Shown one piece after another: positions 37,008-46,444 of a stretch of DNA of 64,000 nt. A model generated the notes under the pieces. That model made no database searches. It worked only from the letters and a program-made list of their open reading frames with translations, and was not told where the DNA came from. The stretch is from assembly GCF_000758525.1 (NCBI RefSeq), contig NZ_CP009241.1, positions 1,612,001 through 1,676,000 of the forward strand. The letters run 5' to 3'. Each line of letters opens with the position of its first letter. The stretch's first letter is position 1. The DNA is from Paenibacillus sp. FSL H7-0357. Its GTDB lineage: Bacteria; Bacillota; Bacilli; Paenibacillales; Paenibacillaceae. The position numbers and the translations under genes were made by a program.

Positions 37008-38354
37008 GCCTGAAATCGGCAGATAAGCCTTGATATAGTTGGGCAGAGCGGAGATCCAGTGCTGGAGTTGACTTTTAATCATGGCGGATAGTTTCTTGCC
37101 GACTTGATTGGCGATTTCATTCATCAATTCCACCAGTTGTTGTAAAGCCACCGCCCAGTCCAAGGAGCCGACTTCATCACAAAGCAAATAAAAGAGTCCA
37201 CCGAGTGTTCGTTGATCCGTACTTTGCCGATGCTGCCAGGCCAGCAGAATATAGCGGGAAAAGACAATCGTTGTATGGCTAATGAGCAGATCGTAGGAGC
37301 AGCCCTGAAACTCTTTTTGCAGGCGCAGCAGGGGTTTAGCGCATTTGAAAAAGACTTCGATGTCCCAGCGAATCGCGTAGATTTGAATGATCTCCGGTGC
37401 TGTCAGCGTCAGATCCGTCGACAGAATCGCGAGCCACTCGTTTTTCTTGGAGCGATGGCGGACAAAAACCACGACGACGGGAATACCGGAAACCAGTTCC
37501 GTATGAATCTGGCGCAAAATAGTCCGGTGCCTCCCCTGGACGCGCGGGGCGGCTTGGTAAAGACCTTTGAGATCGACCTGCTTGCCATGAACGAGATACC
37601 GCTTGTTGTCGTTTTTCACCATGCCAATGACATGGAGACCCCGTTCAACCATCCGCCCGATTAGGGGGGCATGCGTGAACCAGCTATCCATGAGTGCGTA
37701 AGCCGCAGAAACCCCAGAAGCAATGGCCCGATCGAGCAGTTCGGAGACCAGATACGGGGCGGAAAGCAACGCTTCTTTCCGTCGTTTGTAACCGCAAGAG
37801 CGCTTGTCGATTCCCGGATGTACACCGGTGATTCCGGACTTCTCGGAACTCAGCAAGGCGAAGTCCAAAGGAAGAAATGTATGGCCGTCCGACCAGCCCA
37901 AGGTCAGCATGCGAAACCCTTTGTAGTAGGCCCCTGTTGCGTGATCCTTGAAAGGAGCGAGCAGTTCGACAGCTTTGCTCCGATTTCGCTCGAACATGGA
38001 ATCGTCCACAATGAACACGGTGGTTCGCGTGACGGAAGTCAGGGTTTCGACCCGCTGCACGGTGTCACTGCTAAGCGAAGTCAAGAAGCGCCGCCAAGCA
38101 AAGCCGCTATGATTGAGAAAACGATAAACGGTATCTTTGCCGGGAAAGGCTTCACTTTTGGCACTTTCCAGCAGGCGAAACCAGTTTTTCTGATGGAAGA
38201 GTAGCACGAAAACGAGCATGAACAGATGGGAACAGGTATAGCCAAAAGCTTTTTTGAATCCTGATTTCCTTAGGTGCTTCAGTACAGCAAGCTCCTGAAA
38301 GGCCGGTCTCATTTCAGGTGGGAGTTGATCTAAGGAAGACTTTTGGTTTATCAT
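37008..38354 (-). CDS. IS4-family transposase, C-terminus interrupted by the intron remnant
   Basis: These roughly 448 residues show the DDE pattern of IS4 transposases: FIVDDSMFERNRSKAVELLA (first Asp), ALMDSWFTHAPL (second Asp) and the Y(2)R(3)E(6)K signature YAIRWDIEVFFKCAK (Glu). The natural C-terminus is lost: after PNYIKAYLPISG the frame runs into the antisense strand of the group II intron remnant (open to 36882). RNA-binding or activity effects of the altered tail are unknown. The IS right end lies near 38500, where the peptide locus duplication begins. Confidence 0.85.
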
Positions 38355-38597
38355 AGGGAGGACACCTCTTCTGTGGTTTAGTGGATCTTCGACAATCTCA
38401 CTTTACCAAATGAAGTGGTGTTTTTCTATGTTGGCAAGACCCTTACTTAAAAGGCACCACCTTAACCCCGGCTTGGGGTCAACTCGATTTTGACTCTGCG
38501 AAAGTTGAGTATAAAAGTACAAAAGATAATAATTGTAGGTATTATTGGAACCATCTCTTCTCCAAATTCAATTTACTGGAAATACAATAACACATTC

Positions 38598-38646
38598 AGC
38601 TGTGAGCTGAGGTAATTACACATTCAACTCACAGCTGTTAATGAGG
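38598..38646 (-). promoter_or_regulatory. Stem-loop after Cys-rich peptide gene 1
   Basis: AGCTGTGAG (38598-38606) pairs with CTCACAGCT (38638-38646); the loop is 31 nt. It lies just downstream of the peptide stop on the minus strand. The same structure follows peptide gene 2 (53793-53831). It is not followed by a T tract, so processing or partial attenuation is more likely than full termination. Confidence 0.5.
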
Positions 38647-38652
38647 ATTCTA

Positions 38653-38850
38653 CTAGCAACAAGTATAAAGTGGTCTAGTTCCGCACTCTTCCCGTGTGGT
38701 GCAGTCAATTAAGAGGGTTTCATAAAAACCAGCCCCGGGAATTGAATTGCAGGAGAATAAGACGTGCCTGCATACAGTAGGTCCTTCTACTTGACATTGG
38801 CAAATCTGTATTCTAGGTTCAATACCTAATGCTTTTGAAATAAATTCCAT
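38653..38850 (-). CDS. Cys-rich peptide 1 (8-Cys family, candidate bacteriocin/RiPP precursor)
   Basis: This 65-residue peptide has the N-terminal segment MEFISKALGIEPRIQ, then ICQCQVEGPTVC, a variable stretch with one Cys, the conserved ETLLIDCTTREEC and a C-terminal CC. The eight cysteines follow C-x-C-x7-C-xn-C-xn-C-x5-C-x7-CC, shared with the peptides at 52572 and 53845. ATG 38850 is chosen for its spacing from GGAGGTG; the GTG that opens the frame is part of that RBS. There is no Gly-Gly leader motif. Being exported and oxidised is inferred from the exporter and thioredoxin-like neighbours. Confidence 0.75.
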   Translation of the reverse strand: MEFISKALGIEPRIQICQCQVEGPTVCRHVLFSCNSIPGAGFYETLLIDCTTREECGTRPLYTCC

Positions 38851-38884
38851 TATTTTCACCTCCCTTCAAGATTATAATGGTTTT

Positions 38885-39403
38885 TTATCCTGCCAAAATA
38901 GATGTTAATTCCTCTGTATCTTTTAAATCATGAATTTCTGTAATGAAACCTCCCTGGCTAATAGAAATAATCAACGGCACCTTTTCAATTCCGAAACTAT
39001 TCATTAAGCGGGTAGAACGTATTAAAGGGAAGTTGTACTGTTTGTCATTAATATTCATGGAGGAATCTTTTGGCCTGTCTGGTTTTAAAACTAAATAATT
39101 CTGTCTGCCAGTTCCATGCTGCAGCATATCGAGTACCTGGTAACAGGAGCCGCAGTGGTCACTTAGAAAGACCAGTTTTGTTACACTACCCATTATTTAA
39201 TCCGATGATATAAGCCCGCCTCTCTGATCCTTTGCCTAAAAGCTAGGTAGCTTATCATCAATATTTAATGCTTTTTTTCCAGTGTTTTCGTTGAAGTTAT
39301 TGATATGAGTAACAAATATTCTTGTTAACAAGTAAATAAAAACGAGTATAATACCTAGAAATACCCAAAGTAATATGTTGGATACCATTAAAATAGTATT
39401 CAT
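38885..39403 (-). pseudogene. Thioredoxin-like protein, copy A, two nonsense mutations
   Basis: This is a copy of the intact gene at 54080-54598. In copy A a Lys codon (AAG) has become TAG and a Gln codon (CAA) has become TAA, both N-terminal of the CxxC (SDHCGSCYQVL). The C-terminal part stays open from 39193 with the CxxC motif intact but lacks the membrane anchor. It is otherwise nearly identical, so decay is recent. Confidence 0.85.
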
Positions 39404-39422
39404 ATAATTTAAGCTCTCCTTA

Positions 39423-39521
39423 TTACTGATTTCTGTTCATCAGGTGCTCGATTTCTTTGATTTTTTTAAATGTGAAATAGGAAGGTACTGCAAGAATAAG
39501 CGGAATTACAATATAAAACAT
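39423..39521 (-). CDS. 32-residue single-pass membrane peptide, copy A
   Basis: This tiny ORF begins MFYIVIPLILAVPSYF, with a hydrophobic helix (residues 2-18) then a charged tail KKIKEIEHLM. GGAGG sits about 10 nt upstream. Copy B at 54618 is identical in layout, between the exporter and thioredoxin genes. It may be an exporter accessory or immunity peptide. In copy A the IS110 element now lies directly upstream and cuts it from the exporter gene. Confidence 0.5.
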   Translation of the reverse strand: MFYIVIPLILAVPSYFTFKKIKEIEHLMNRNQ

Positions 39522-39536
39522 TTACTTATGTCCTCC

Positions 39537-41331
39537 CACTATAAATTAATATTTTCTCTTGTTTACTCACTCATTCTCAGATTTTCAGCCATTGACAGAT
39601 CGAGAGCTGGAATAGTCATGTAAGGATTACATTATTTTCTGGTGAGCCGGTGGCAGGAATAGTGAGTGGGGGAGTTATCCCCAACCCAAAGATACATGCT
39701 GTGATCGCACTTTGGATATCCACACCTATCTCCTGACGGCTTACCCTCCCATGTCACGCGGGGTCTTTGCCCTTACATTCCTTCGTTCTGCCTCTCAAGA
39801 GATGGACGCCGTTTTTCTTGCTCCTTAACAGGGTCATTGCCCTTATGGAATTGATTCCTACGGCTGCTCCGTGCTTCTGTTGTCTTTGGTGATTTCTACT
39901 TCATTGAGCAAAAATGAGTTTGGTTTTCTTAAGCTGCCATCTGAATCTGGGCCTGACGTACCGGCCCTAAAACGTCGTTTGCATTGTATGGTCGTTGCTT
40001 GGTGCCTAGCGTATGCAAAACACGTATGAGTTTTCCACACAAGGCCACCAGGGATTGCTTTTTCTTCAATGGATTCTCTCTTCGTGTCGTAAAGTACTGG
40101 TGTAGTGCCTTAAACTCTGCGTTCTTTGCTACCATGGGCATGACCGCCCGGAACAACAAGGCCCTTAAGCGTGCACGTCCACGTTTGCTAATGCCTGTCT
40201 TTCCTTTTCTCTTTCCTGAACTATTCTCTTTGAGATTCAATCCGGCCAGCCGAATAATTTGCTGTCCATGCTCGTAACCGCTCAAATCTCCTACTTCTGC
40301 AAGGAACCCCGCCAAGGTAACCACTGCCACGCCCGGAACGTGAGCATCTCTTTCGTTCCCGGAATTTGCTCAAGCAATTGTTCCACTTCGAATAGAATTT
40401 CTTCGAGTTGTCTGGCGAACATTTCGTACTGCTCTAGAAGCGCTTTAATCTCTATTTTGGCTGCGGTAAGCCCCTCGGTAAGCCCGATGGAACTTCTCGC
40501 GGTTTCGACCAGTTGCTCCGCTCGCTTCGTCCTACGGCGCGCTTCACGTCCTTCTTCCATCGCTTCACAATGGCCTCTGTCCCGAGCGCTACGATCTCTT
40601 CTGGCGTTGGGAACTCGCTTAACGTAATAATAGAGGCTTTACCCTCCCAGTCTTTAAAAACCTCTGTGTACTCCGGGAAAAATCGGTCCTGCCAGTTTTG
40701 CATTCGTCTTTGCACCAGCCCCAGATTTACCATGATCTTCTCGCGAAGATTCATGAGAATCCGCAGATCTGCATAGAGGTTTGTTGGCAGTTTCGGTTCG
40801 CTATATTTCCCGTTACGCACTAAATCGGCAATGACTTTTGCATCCTTATAGTCGTTTTTCGTCGGTGAGTTATCTTCAGTTCTTTGCTTTTGTGAACATG
40901 ATGCGGATTGACAATGACGAGTGGAATCCCTTGCTGTCCCAAGTATTCGGCCAAATTAAACCAGTAGTGTCCGGTGGGCTCAATGCCAAAGAGGACGTCA
41001 CTCTTGGCATGCTCCTGCTGAAGCTCCTTCATCCACTGAACCAGTTGTTCCAGTCCGGTACGGGTATTAGAGAACACACAGTCCTTTCCCAGTTCAATCC
41101 CCCGAAAATCGATGGCACGGGCCACATGGGTTTCTTTAGCAATGTCTACGCCTACGACAAGGGTCTTGTCAGAAATTCGTGTAATCCGTTGATTCTGTTT
41201 CTTCGATTGTTTATACTTCATGTTGAGTGCCTCCTGTGCTGGAATTTGTTCTTTGGTCGGAACGTTTCCCAGTATACAGCTGGCGCTTTTTTCATTCAAA
41301 CCTCAATTTAATTCATTACAGGAATGGCTCC
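39537..41331 (-). mobile_element. IS110/IS1111-family insertion sequence splitting the duplicated operon
   Basis: The uninterrupted copy B reads TGTCCTCCTTAACAGG. In copy A the left half ends TGTCCTCC at 39536 and the right half starts CTCCTTAACAGG at 41328, so CTCC is the shared target core. The element is about 1.8 kb, with a degraded transposase gene on the minus strand, about 390 bp non-coding downstream of it (39537-39928) and about 30 bp upstream. No terminal inverted repeats or longer target duplication are visible, as usual for this family. Confidence 0.8.
39929..41299 (-). pseudogene. IS110-family transposase, frameshifted into four pieces
   Basis: Consecutive minus-strand frames (41299-40820, 40820-40452, 40560-40291, 40330-39929) together give one IS110 transposase. 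The N-terminal RuvC-like DEDD domain has VVGVDIAKETH, GIEPTGHYWFNLAEYL and VNPHHVHKSKE. The middle is coiled coil, and the C-terminal Tnp_20 domain has LAGLNLKENSSGKRKGKTGISKRG with a serine region. At least three frame breaks make it inactive. Confidence 0.85.
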
Positions 41332-43143
41332 TTAACAGGGGATAGTCTCGTTCATTACTTCTATTTCTTCTCCCATGGAGTAAAGCTGATAATACTCTCC
41401 GTGCTTCGCAACGAGTTCATTATGAGTACCTTGCTCTATGATTTCACCTTCTTTTAACAGAATGATCTTATCAGCGTATCGGGCAGAAGCAATTCTATGA
41501 GATATAAAAATAACTGTTTTATCTTCAGAATTAGTAAGTAACTCTTTAAATACTTCCATCTCGGACCTTGAATCCAACGAAGCTGTTGGTTCGTCAAGCA
41601 CTAATATATCTGAATGCCTGTACAAAGCTCTGGCTAATGCGGTTTTTTGCCATTGCCCTCCAGAGAAGTCAACTCCGTAATGGATATAATTCCCCAGATA
41701 TGTGTTGTACTTTTCCGGTAAATTTGAAATCATTCCGTGTATTCCCGCCTTCGTACTAGCAGAGATCACTCTGCTATCGGAATGGGAAGATTCACTATCA
41801 ACATCACCGAAGTATATATTCTCCTTTACAGTATAAGGGAATTTTAAGAAATCCTGAAAAATAACAGCGTATGTTTTTCTTAAGCGATCGTCAGGCATAT
41901 GTTTAATATCTTCGCCCATTATGCGGATTTCACCCTGGTACTCTTTATAGAGTCCCAGCAGACATTTGATAAGAGTTGTTTTTCCGGAGCCATTGCTGCC
42001 TATTATCGCTATTTTTTCACCTTTATTGATAGAGAAACTTATACCCTTTAGTGTACAAACCGTCTGAGTCGGATAACGGAATGTCACATTCTGAAGAGAT
42101 AAATATTCCGTACTGCTAGTTTCCTCTGGGGATAAACACACGGCTTCCAGGTGCTCCTCCAGGTCAAAAAAGACCTTGAGATCTTTTAGATATAATAGGC
42201 TGACCTTTAGGTCTGAGTAAATTACCGTTAACCGGTTGAGAGCAGTTTGGGTATTGTTCAGGGCTTGATTGACTATTAAAAAGTCACCGATCTGAAGCGA
42301 CCCTATCCGTCTCATTACAACTAATACAAAGACAGAGGTGAAAATGTAGAATACAGAAGTGGCTGATTCAGTACTCATTTTTATTATGTATTGCTTCTTC
42401 TCCAGAGAGAGAGTTCTACCGGTATGGTCCAAGTATTTTTGACTCCATCTGTTTAGGAAAAAATTATTCAAGGAGTATGCCCTCATCTCCTTTGCATAGT
42501 TTCTGTCCGTAAGAATTGAATAGATATAGCGTATTTCCTTCATTAATGAAGAAACCTCTATGCTGAAATGGAATTTATTTTTGCCCAGTCGGGACTGGAT
42601 GAAAAATAGTGGAATAGTAACAATAACGCACAGTACTATTAATTTATAACTTACGGCCAGAAGTATAAAAGTATATGAACCAATGCTAAGAACGGTCTTA
42701 ATGAATTCCTTAATACTTCTGATGGGTGACCAGAAACGTTCAGAAATATTAGTATTGATTCTGCCGAAATGGTTATGAAATTCAGGATCATCATAAGTCA
42801 ATAACGGGATTTTACTAAGTTTGGATGTCATTTCAATAACCAGCTTTTGTTCGAGTAAGGATAAGTTTTTTTTCTCGAGATACTGATCCAGATACCCGAT
42901 ACCTGTACTAAAGGTCTGAATTGCAACTTGTGCCAGTAACAAAATAACTATATTTGAATATCCCGGTATTTCCTTGCTGCTCATGATAAATAGCGATAAT
43001 TCGTTTATGAATTTTTTGCTGATGATTAAAGAAAAGTAAGGGATAATGCCCAGCACTACACTAAAAAGTATTGAAGATAGAATAAGGCTTTTTTTGTTCC
43101 TCCATACGTAACTGACGCACCAGGATAATAATTTAAAGTACAT
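41332..43143 (-). CDS. ABC exporter (MsbA/LmrA-type, membrane plus ATPase domains), intact copy A
   Basis: This 603-residue half-transporter has an N-terminal six-helix membrane domain (about 1-330, first helix near 18-38) and a C-terminal ATPase domain with Walker A IIGSNGSGKTT, signature FSGGQWQKTALARAL, Walker B LVLDEPTASLD and H-loop ISHRIASA. There is no C39 peptidase domain, so it would export peptide without cleaving a Gly-Gly leader. It is the probable exporter of the 8-Cys peptides. Copy B (54732-55851) has lost its membrane domain, so this is the only complete one. Its ATG overlaps the truncated upstream ORF. Confidence 0.88.
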   Translation of the reverse strand: MYFKLLSWCVSYVWRNKKSLILSSILFSVVLGIIPYFSLIISKKFINELSLFIMSSKEIPGYSNIVILLLAQVAIQTFSTGIGYLDQYLEKKNLSLLEQKLVIEMTSKLSKIPLLTYDDPEFHNHFGRINTNISERFWSPIRSIKEFIKTVLSIGSYTFILLAVSYKLIVLCVIVTIPLFFIQSRLGKNKFHFSIEVSSLMKEIRYIYSILTDRNYAKEMRAYSLNNFFLNRWSQKYLDHTGRTLSLEKKQYIIKMSTESATSVFYIFTSVFVLVVMRRIGSLQIGDFLIVNQALNNTQTALNRLTVIYSDLKVSLLYLKDLKVFFDLEEHLEAVCLSPEETSSTEYLSLQNVTFRYPTQTVCTLKGISFSINKGEKIAIIGSNGSGKTTLIKCLLGLYKEYQGEIRIMGEDIKHMPDDRLRKTYAVIFQDFLKFPYTVKENIYFGDVDSESSHSDSRVISASTKAGIHGMISNLPEKYNTYLGNYIHYGVDFSGGQWQKTALARALYRHSDILVLDEPTASLDSRSEMEVFKELLTNSEDKTVIFISHRIASARYADKIILLKEGEIIEQGTHNELVAKHGEYYQLYSMGEEIEVMNETIPC

Positions 43144-43285
43144 GAACTAATCCCTGCTTCTTGTTCCTTAATTTAAGTTGTGAAACGTTTGAAAATATCG
43201 GGACGAGGATTTGAAAATTACTGATAGTCATTTTTGAAATGGTTAAACAAATAAAAAATACAAAAAATATAATATAGGAATTCAA
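43133..43285 (-). pseudogene. Truncated first thioredoxin-like gene, copy A
   Basis: The N-terminal 50 codons of the gene at 55869-56393 remain: TTG start behind GGAGGT, a membrane helix YIIFFVFFICL, and SNFQILVPIF. The rest, including the CxxC domain, is deleted. The frame ends inside the exporter start region. Confidence 0.8.
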
Positions 43286-43549
43286 TTTGCTTACCTCCAA
43301 AATATGTATATTTGATTCATGAGAAAATAATATACTTTATAATGGAAAAGAACATGAGTCTTCATTACCTTTTTATGTCGAAAAATGTAAAATAAATACT
43401 TTAGAAGAATCAAAAGTGAAATTTTATCCAAATATGTCGGACTGATGAGGGTTTGATTTTAAGGAAAGAGCGAACTAATCTGCGCTAAATATCAAAAAGT
43501 ATTGAAAAAAACGGCTCAATCTCAAAATCAGTGCTTGAGTATCCACCCA
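43286..43549 (-). promoter_or_regulatory. Upstream (promoter) region of peptide operon, copy A
   Basis: This AT-rich 230-bp region is conserved between copies A and B ahead of the first gene on the minus strand. It probably holds the operon promoter, with TATAAAGTATATTA near 43335 as an AT-rich core; I cannot define -35 and -10 with confidence. Homology stops near 43520, where ISL3 sequence begins. Confidence 0.4.
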
Positions 43550-44785
43550 TCATCTGATGACGGTTACATTCAATGAGAATGCCGGCTTTATAGTGGTTTC
43601 GATTTCGCGTAAAGTAATGGCGACGTTGGAAGGCTTTAATACGGTTGTGACGACCTTCCACCATAGCGTTTGTCCCATCGGCATTGATGGTAGTTTACAA
43701 TTTCTATGTTCCAGTTGCGCATCGTCTTTAAGGTCCGACGAACAGCAGAATGGTCTATCTTTTCTCCTTGCCCACACCAACGCTCAAATCCTAGTTTGGC
43801 AGCACTAAAGCTCGGCGAACAGTCATACCAGATCGCGAAGGCTTCCTTCCATTCCCAGACGCTGCGAAGTAGCGGGGAGAAGGTTAGCGGCATCTCCAGT
43901 CACGCCCGGCTCTGCTCTTCCGGCAATTCCGCAGGAGGATTAAGCAAGCGATGATGGGCTTTCAGGTAAGCTCTTGCCCGTGGGGATAGCGTAGGCTGAA
44001 CGGTTTTTCGAACCTCTTGTACGCTGTCGATCACATAACCATGAACGTGAAAACGATCTGCAATACGAATTGCGCGAGGAAAGCACTCGCTGATCCAGGT
44101 ATGATACGCCTGCGCTAAATCCATGACGACCGCTTTGGGGTTGAGGAGGAGGGAATTCGGATGAGCGTTAGCATACGCCCGCAAGTCGTTCAGTGTTCGA
44201 CCCGGCAACAGGTCGAGCATGGTCTCGCCTTTGAGATTATGGATACCGGTATTGTAAGTATGACCTTTTCGGATGGCAAAATCATCGACACCTAAAACCA
44301 GATTGGATATTTCTTTCGCTTCGTTCCACACGTGCTTCTCGATGCGTTTGGCACTCCACCGGAACAGCCTCATCATGCATGCGTTGTACGGTACTGGCGG
44401 GTAGTTGCTGGATGCGGGCGCTATGTGTAGCCGTTGAGCCCAGCGCTTGTTCGACGGTATGGGAACGAAACAGCCAGCTGTAGCGCTGCTTGGGTCCGAC
44501 AAATTCATAGAACCATCCAAATCCGACTTCGCAAGTGGTGCAGGACAAACGCATGGAAGGTACATGCAGAAAGGTTTTTTTCGCAAACACTGGCAAATTT
44601 CTTACCGTCCGAATACCATTGCTTCCCTTACGAATCAAGTTTTGGTCGGACTTGCACAAGGGACAGCGTTGTTTATGGCTGCGGGGGATGGCTTCGATGT
44701 GAAGTTCGTCGGTAGCCATGAACCGAATCTGGCGAACTTGTAACTCTGGTATGTCAAGCATTTCATTGATATACTGGATCTGCAT
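43550..44785 (-). pseudogene. ISL3-family transposase, frameshifted
   Basis: Three minus-strand frames (44785-44282, then to 43900, then 43893-43636) together give an ISL3 transposase. It has an N-terminal zinc-ribbon (CPLCKSDQNLIRKG and LSCTTCEVGF), HTH, DDE domain with LGVDDFAIRKGHTY, VVMDLAQAYH and a C-terminal KTMRNWNIEIVNYH. At least two frame breaks or stops are present, so it is inactive. The element separates block A from the remnant gene at 44.9 kb. Confidence 0.85.
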
Positions 44786-44874
44786 CTGTTTATTCCTTTT
44801 GTTGTTGTTCGGTGAGACTTACAACAATACAGGAGTAGCAGATGTTTTTCCATTTTCATCCTTCGGTCACTTCG

Positions 44875-46140
44875 TCAATTTTTAATACTTCCTTCAGCCA
44901 AAGATGCTAAAATATGCTCTCCAATCGACTTTATACGTAAGATATTAGGAATAGAATCATATAGTTGTGAAATTTCGACTGCTTTCCCAGAAAAGTAAGT
45001 TGAAAGTGCAGGGTTTAATGAACCATAAGCCTTACTCAATTCAAGATATGAGTGTACTTGTTGATATGGGAATGAATCTATTGATGATTTAAAAGCATTT
45101 GAAAGCCAAGTGATAGCATCTGTAAATTGTTCTTTATAGACATATTGACCGCCCATCGCGCCTCTTATAGGGAATTGAACAATTGAATCAATCGAATCAA
45201 TCGAATCTGCTGATGAATCAAAACTTGTATCTAAAGTATATAACGCCAATTGCTCAGCTCTTGTTAATTGATCTTGATACTCTCCTAAGACAATAATAGT
45301 GCTCCTAATAGAACAGGCCCATACGATTTTGAGTTTGAGTTTTTTAGAGCACTTTCTTATTTTTTCCAGGGATATAAGAATAGTTGGAAATCTGAAAACT
45401 TTAGAAGAGTACTTAACCAGTCATCAAGCTGCAATGCATTTTGGACACCAGCTGCTGTCATCCAAATTATTGTACCTGGATGGATAAGATCAACATCTTC
45501 CTGGTTATTGGCGCTTAACTGGGAGATTCTAAGAGCTCTTAAAATGTGTGCGTTTGCGTTTATTGGTGAGATAAGGGCAAGCTGACTTGCAACATACAAG
45601 CTGACATCATAAATGAAAGGTTCCTGGGTATCAGCAACCAGTAATAATAATTCAATTTTATCAAGAAGTTCCTTTACGGATTTGCCTATTCTATTAAAAA
45701 TGCTGATTTGTTTCATACGAATAGCAAACTTCATTTTTAATTCCATTGTTTCAGGCAAAGGAGTTTCTATCCAAACCAGAGTAAAGCCCCAGATATCATT
45801 CCAGGCTTAATGTTTTTCAATCTGCTCAAGACTTAATAGTAAAACTAAACCTGTTTCGTTATAAGCTTCTGCTCCAACAAAGTATCTGAGAGCTCGCATT
45901 GCCTCAAAGGGATGAATTTCTCGTTTACCAATGATGTCTTGACATAGTAAAAAGCGTACTTCTTTTATCGTGTTTAAATTAAGGTTCATGGGGCCAATTT
46001 GAGCGAGTAGAGGTGTGACTTGATAATTTAATCCGAAATCTTATTGTAACCAAAGTCCTAACACATCGTTTAATCGTTCAAATGGTCTTGCAATTTCAGG
46101 ATCAACTCTGCTAATCATTTGAATTTGTCTGTTGTCAAAA
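44875..46140 (-). pseudogene. Degenerate large protein gene (unrecognised, helical repeat type)
   Basis: Minus-strand pieces at 46140-45990, 45989-45807, 45758-45357 and 45249-44875 read in order, with in-frame stops and frame changes. They contain Leu/Ala-rich helices such as EAMRALRYFVGAEAYNETGLVLLL and VSLYVASQLALISPINANAHILRALRIS, which look like helical-repeat (TPR-like) segments. I cannot name the family. The next 250 bp (46141-46397) hold a further fragment with SPDGSKLAYSLI in the plus frame and no start. Confidence 0.5.
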
Positions 46141-46397
46141 GAAGCTTGGACGGTCGCCGGATGGCAGCAAGCTGGCGTATTCATTGATCGCCAAGAACGC
46201 TGCAGATGACCAGGACGGTGTGTTTATTACCGGAGATATTGAAATAGCCGATCGCTGCGCAGGAGTCCTTCTGGCAAGAAGCTGCTGGCTTCATCGGTCG
46301 TGCTGAAGGATAACGTCTATCAGATCACAACATATGTGATCCGGTTATCGTGATTCTGTCGTGCTGCGTGCAACCGCTTGTCCGTCCCGTGGTGTGG

Positions 46398-46434
46398 AAA
46401 AGGCGGCTATCCATCTAATGGACAGCCGCCTTTT
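46398..46434 (-). terminator. Terminator of the peptide/ABC operon
   Basis: An 11-bp stem AAAAGGCGGCT / AGCCGCCTTTT (46398-46408 with 46424-46434) has a 15-nt loop. It lies 11 bp past the permease stop on the minus strand. The A/T ends also allow plus-strand termination. Confidence 0.8.
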
Positions 46435-46444
46435 CGAGTATTCC

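Larger units (their letters stand above)
38507..39536. repeat. Duplicated peptide-locus block A, left part (copy of 53.7-54.72 kb)
   Basis: Sequence from about 38507 matches about 53700-54727 at high identity, covering the 3' flank, one Cys-rich peptide gene, a thioredoxin-like gene and a 32-codon ORF. It was separated from its continuation (41328-43520) by IS110 insertion. Confidence 0.85.
41328..43520. repeat. Duplicated peptide-locus block A, right part (copy of 54.73-56.62 kb)
   Basis: The exporter ATPase region differs from copy B by very few bases (for example 42033 versus 55432). The upstream 230 bp (43286-43520) also match 56394-56625. Each copy has its own internal deletion: the first thioredoxin gene here, the exporter membrane domain in B. 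Confidence 0.85.

Noticed and set aside
39984..41311. Plus-strand frames across the IS110 element
   Set aside because: They are shadows of the transposase pieces on the minus strand and show no domain.
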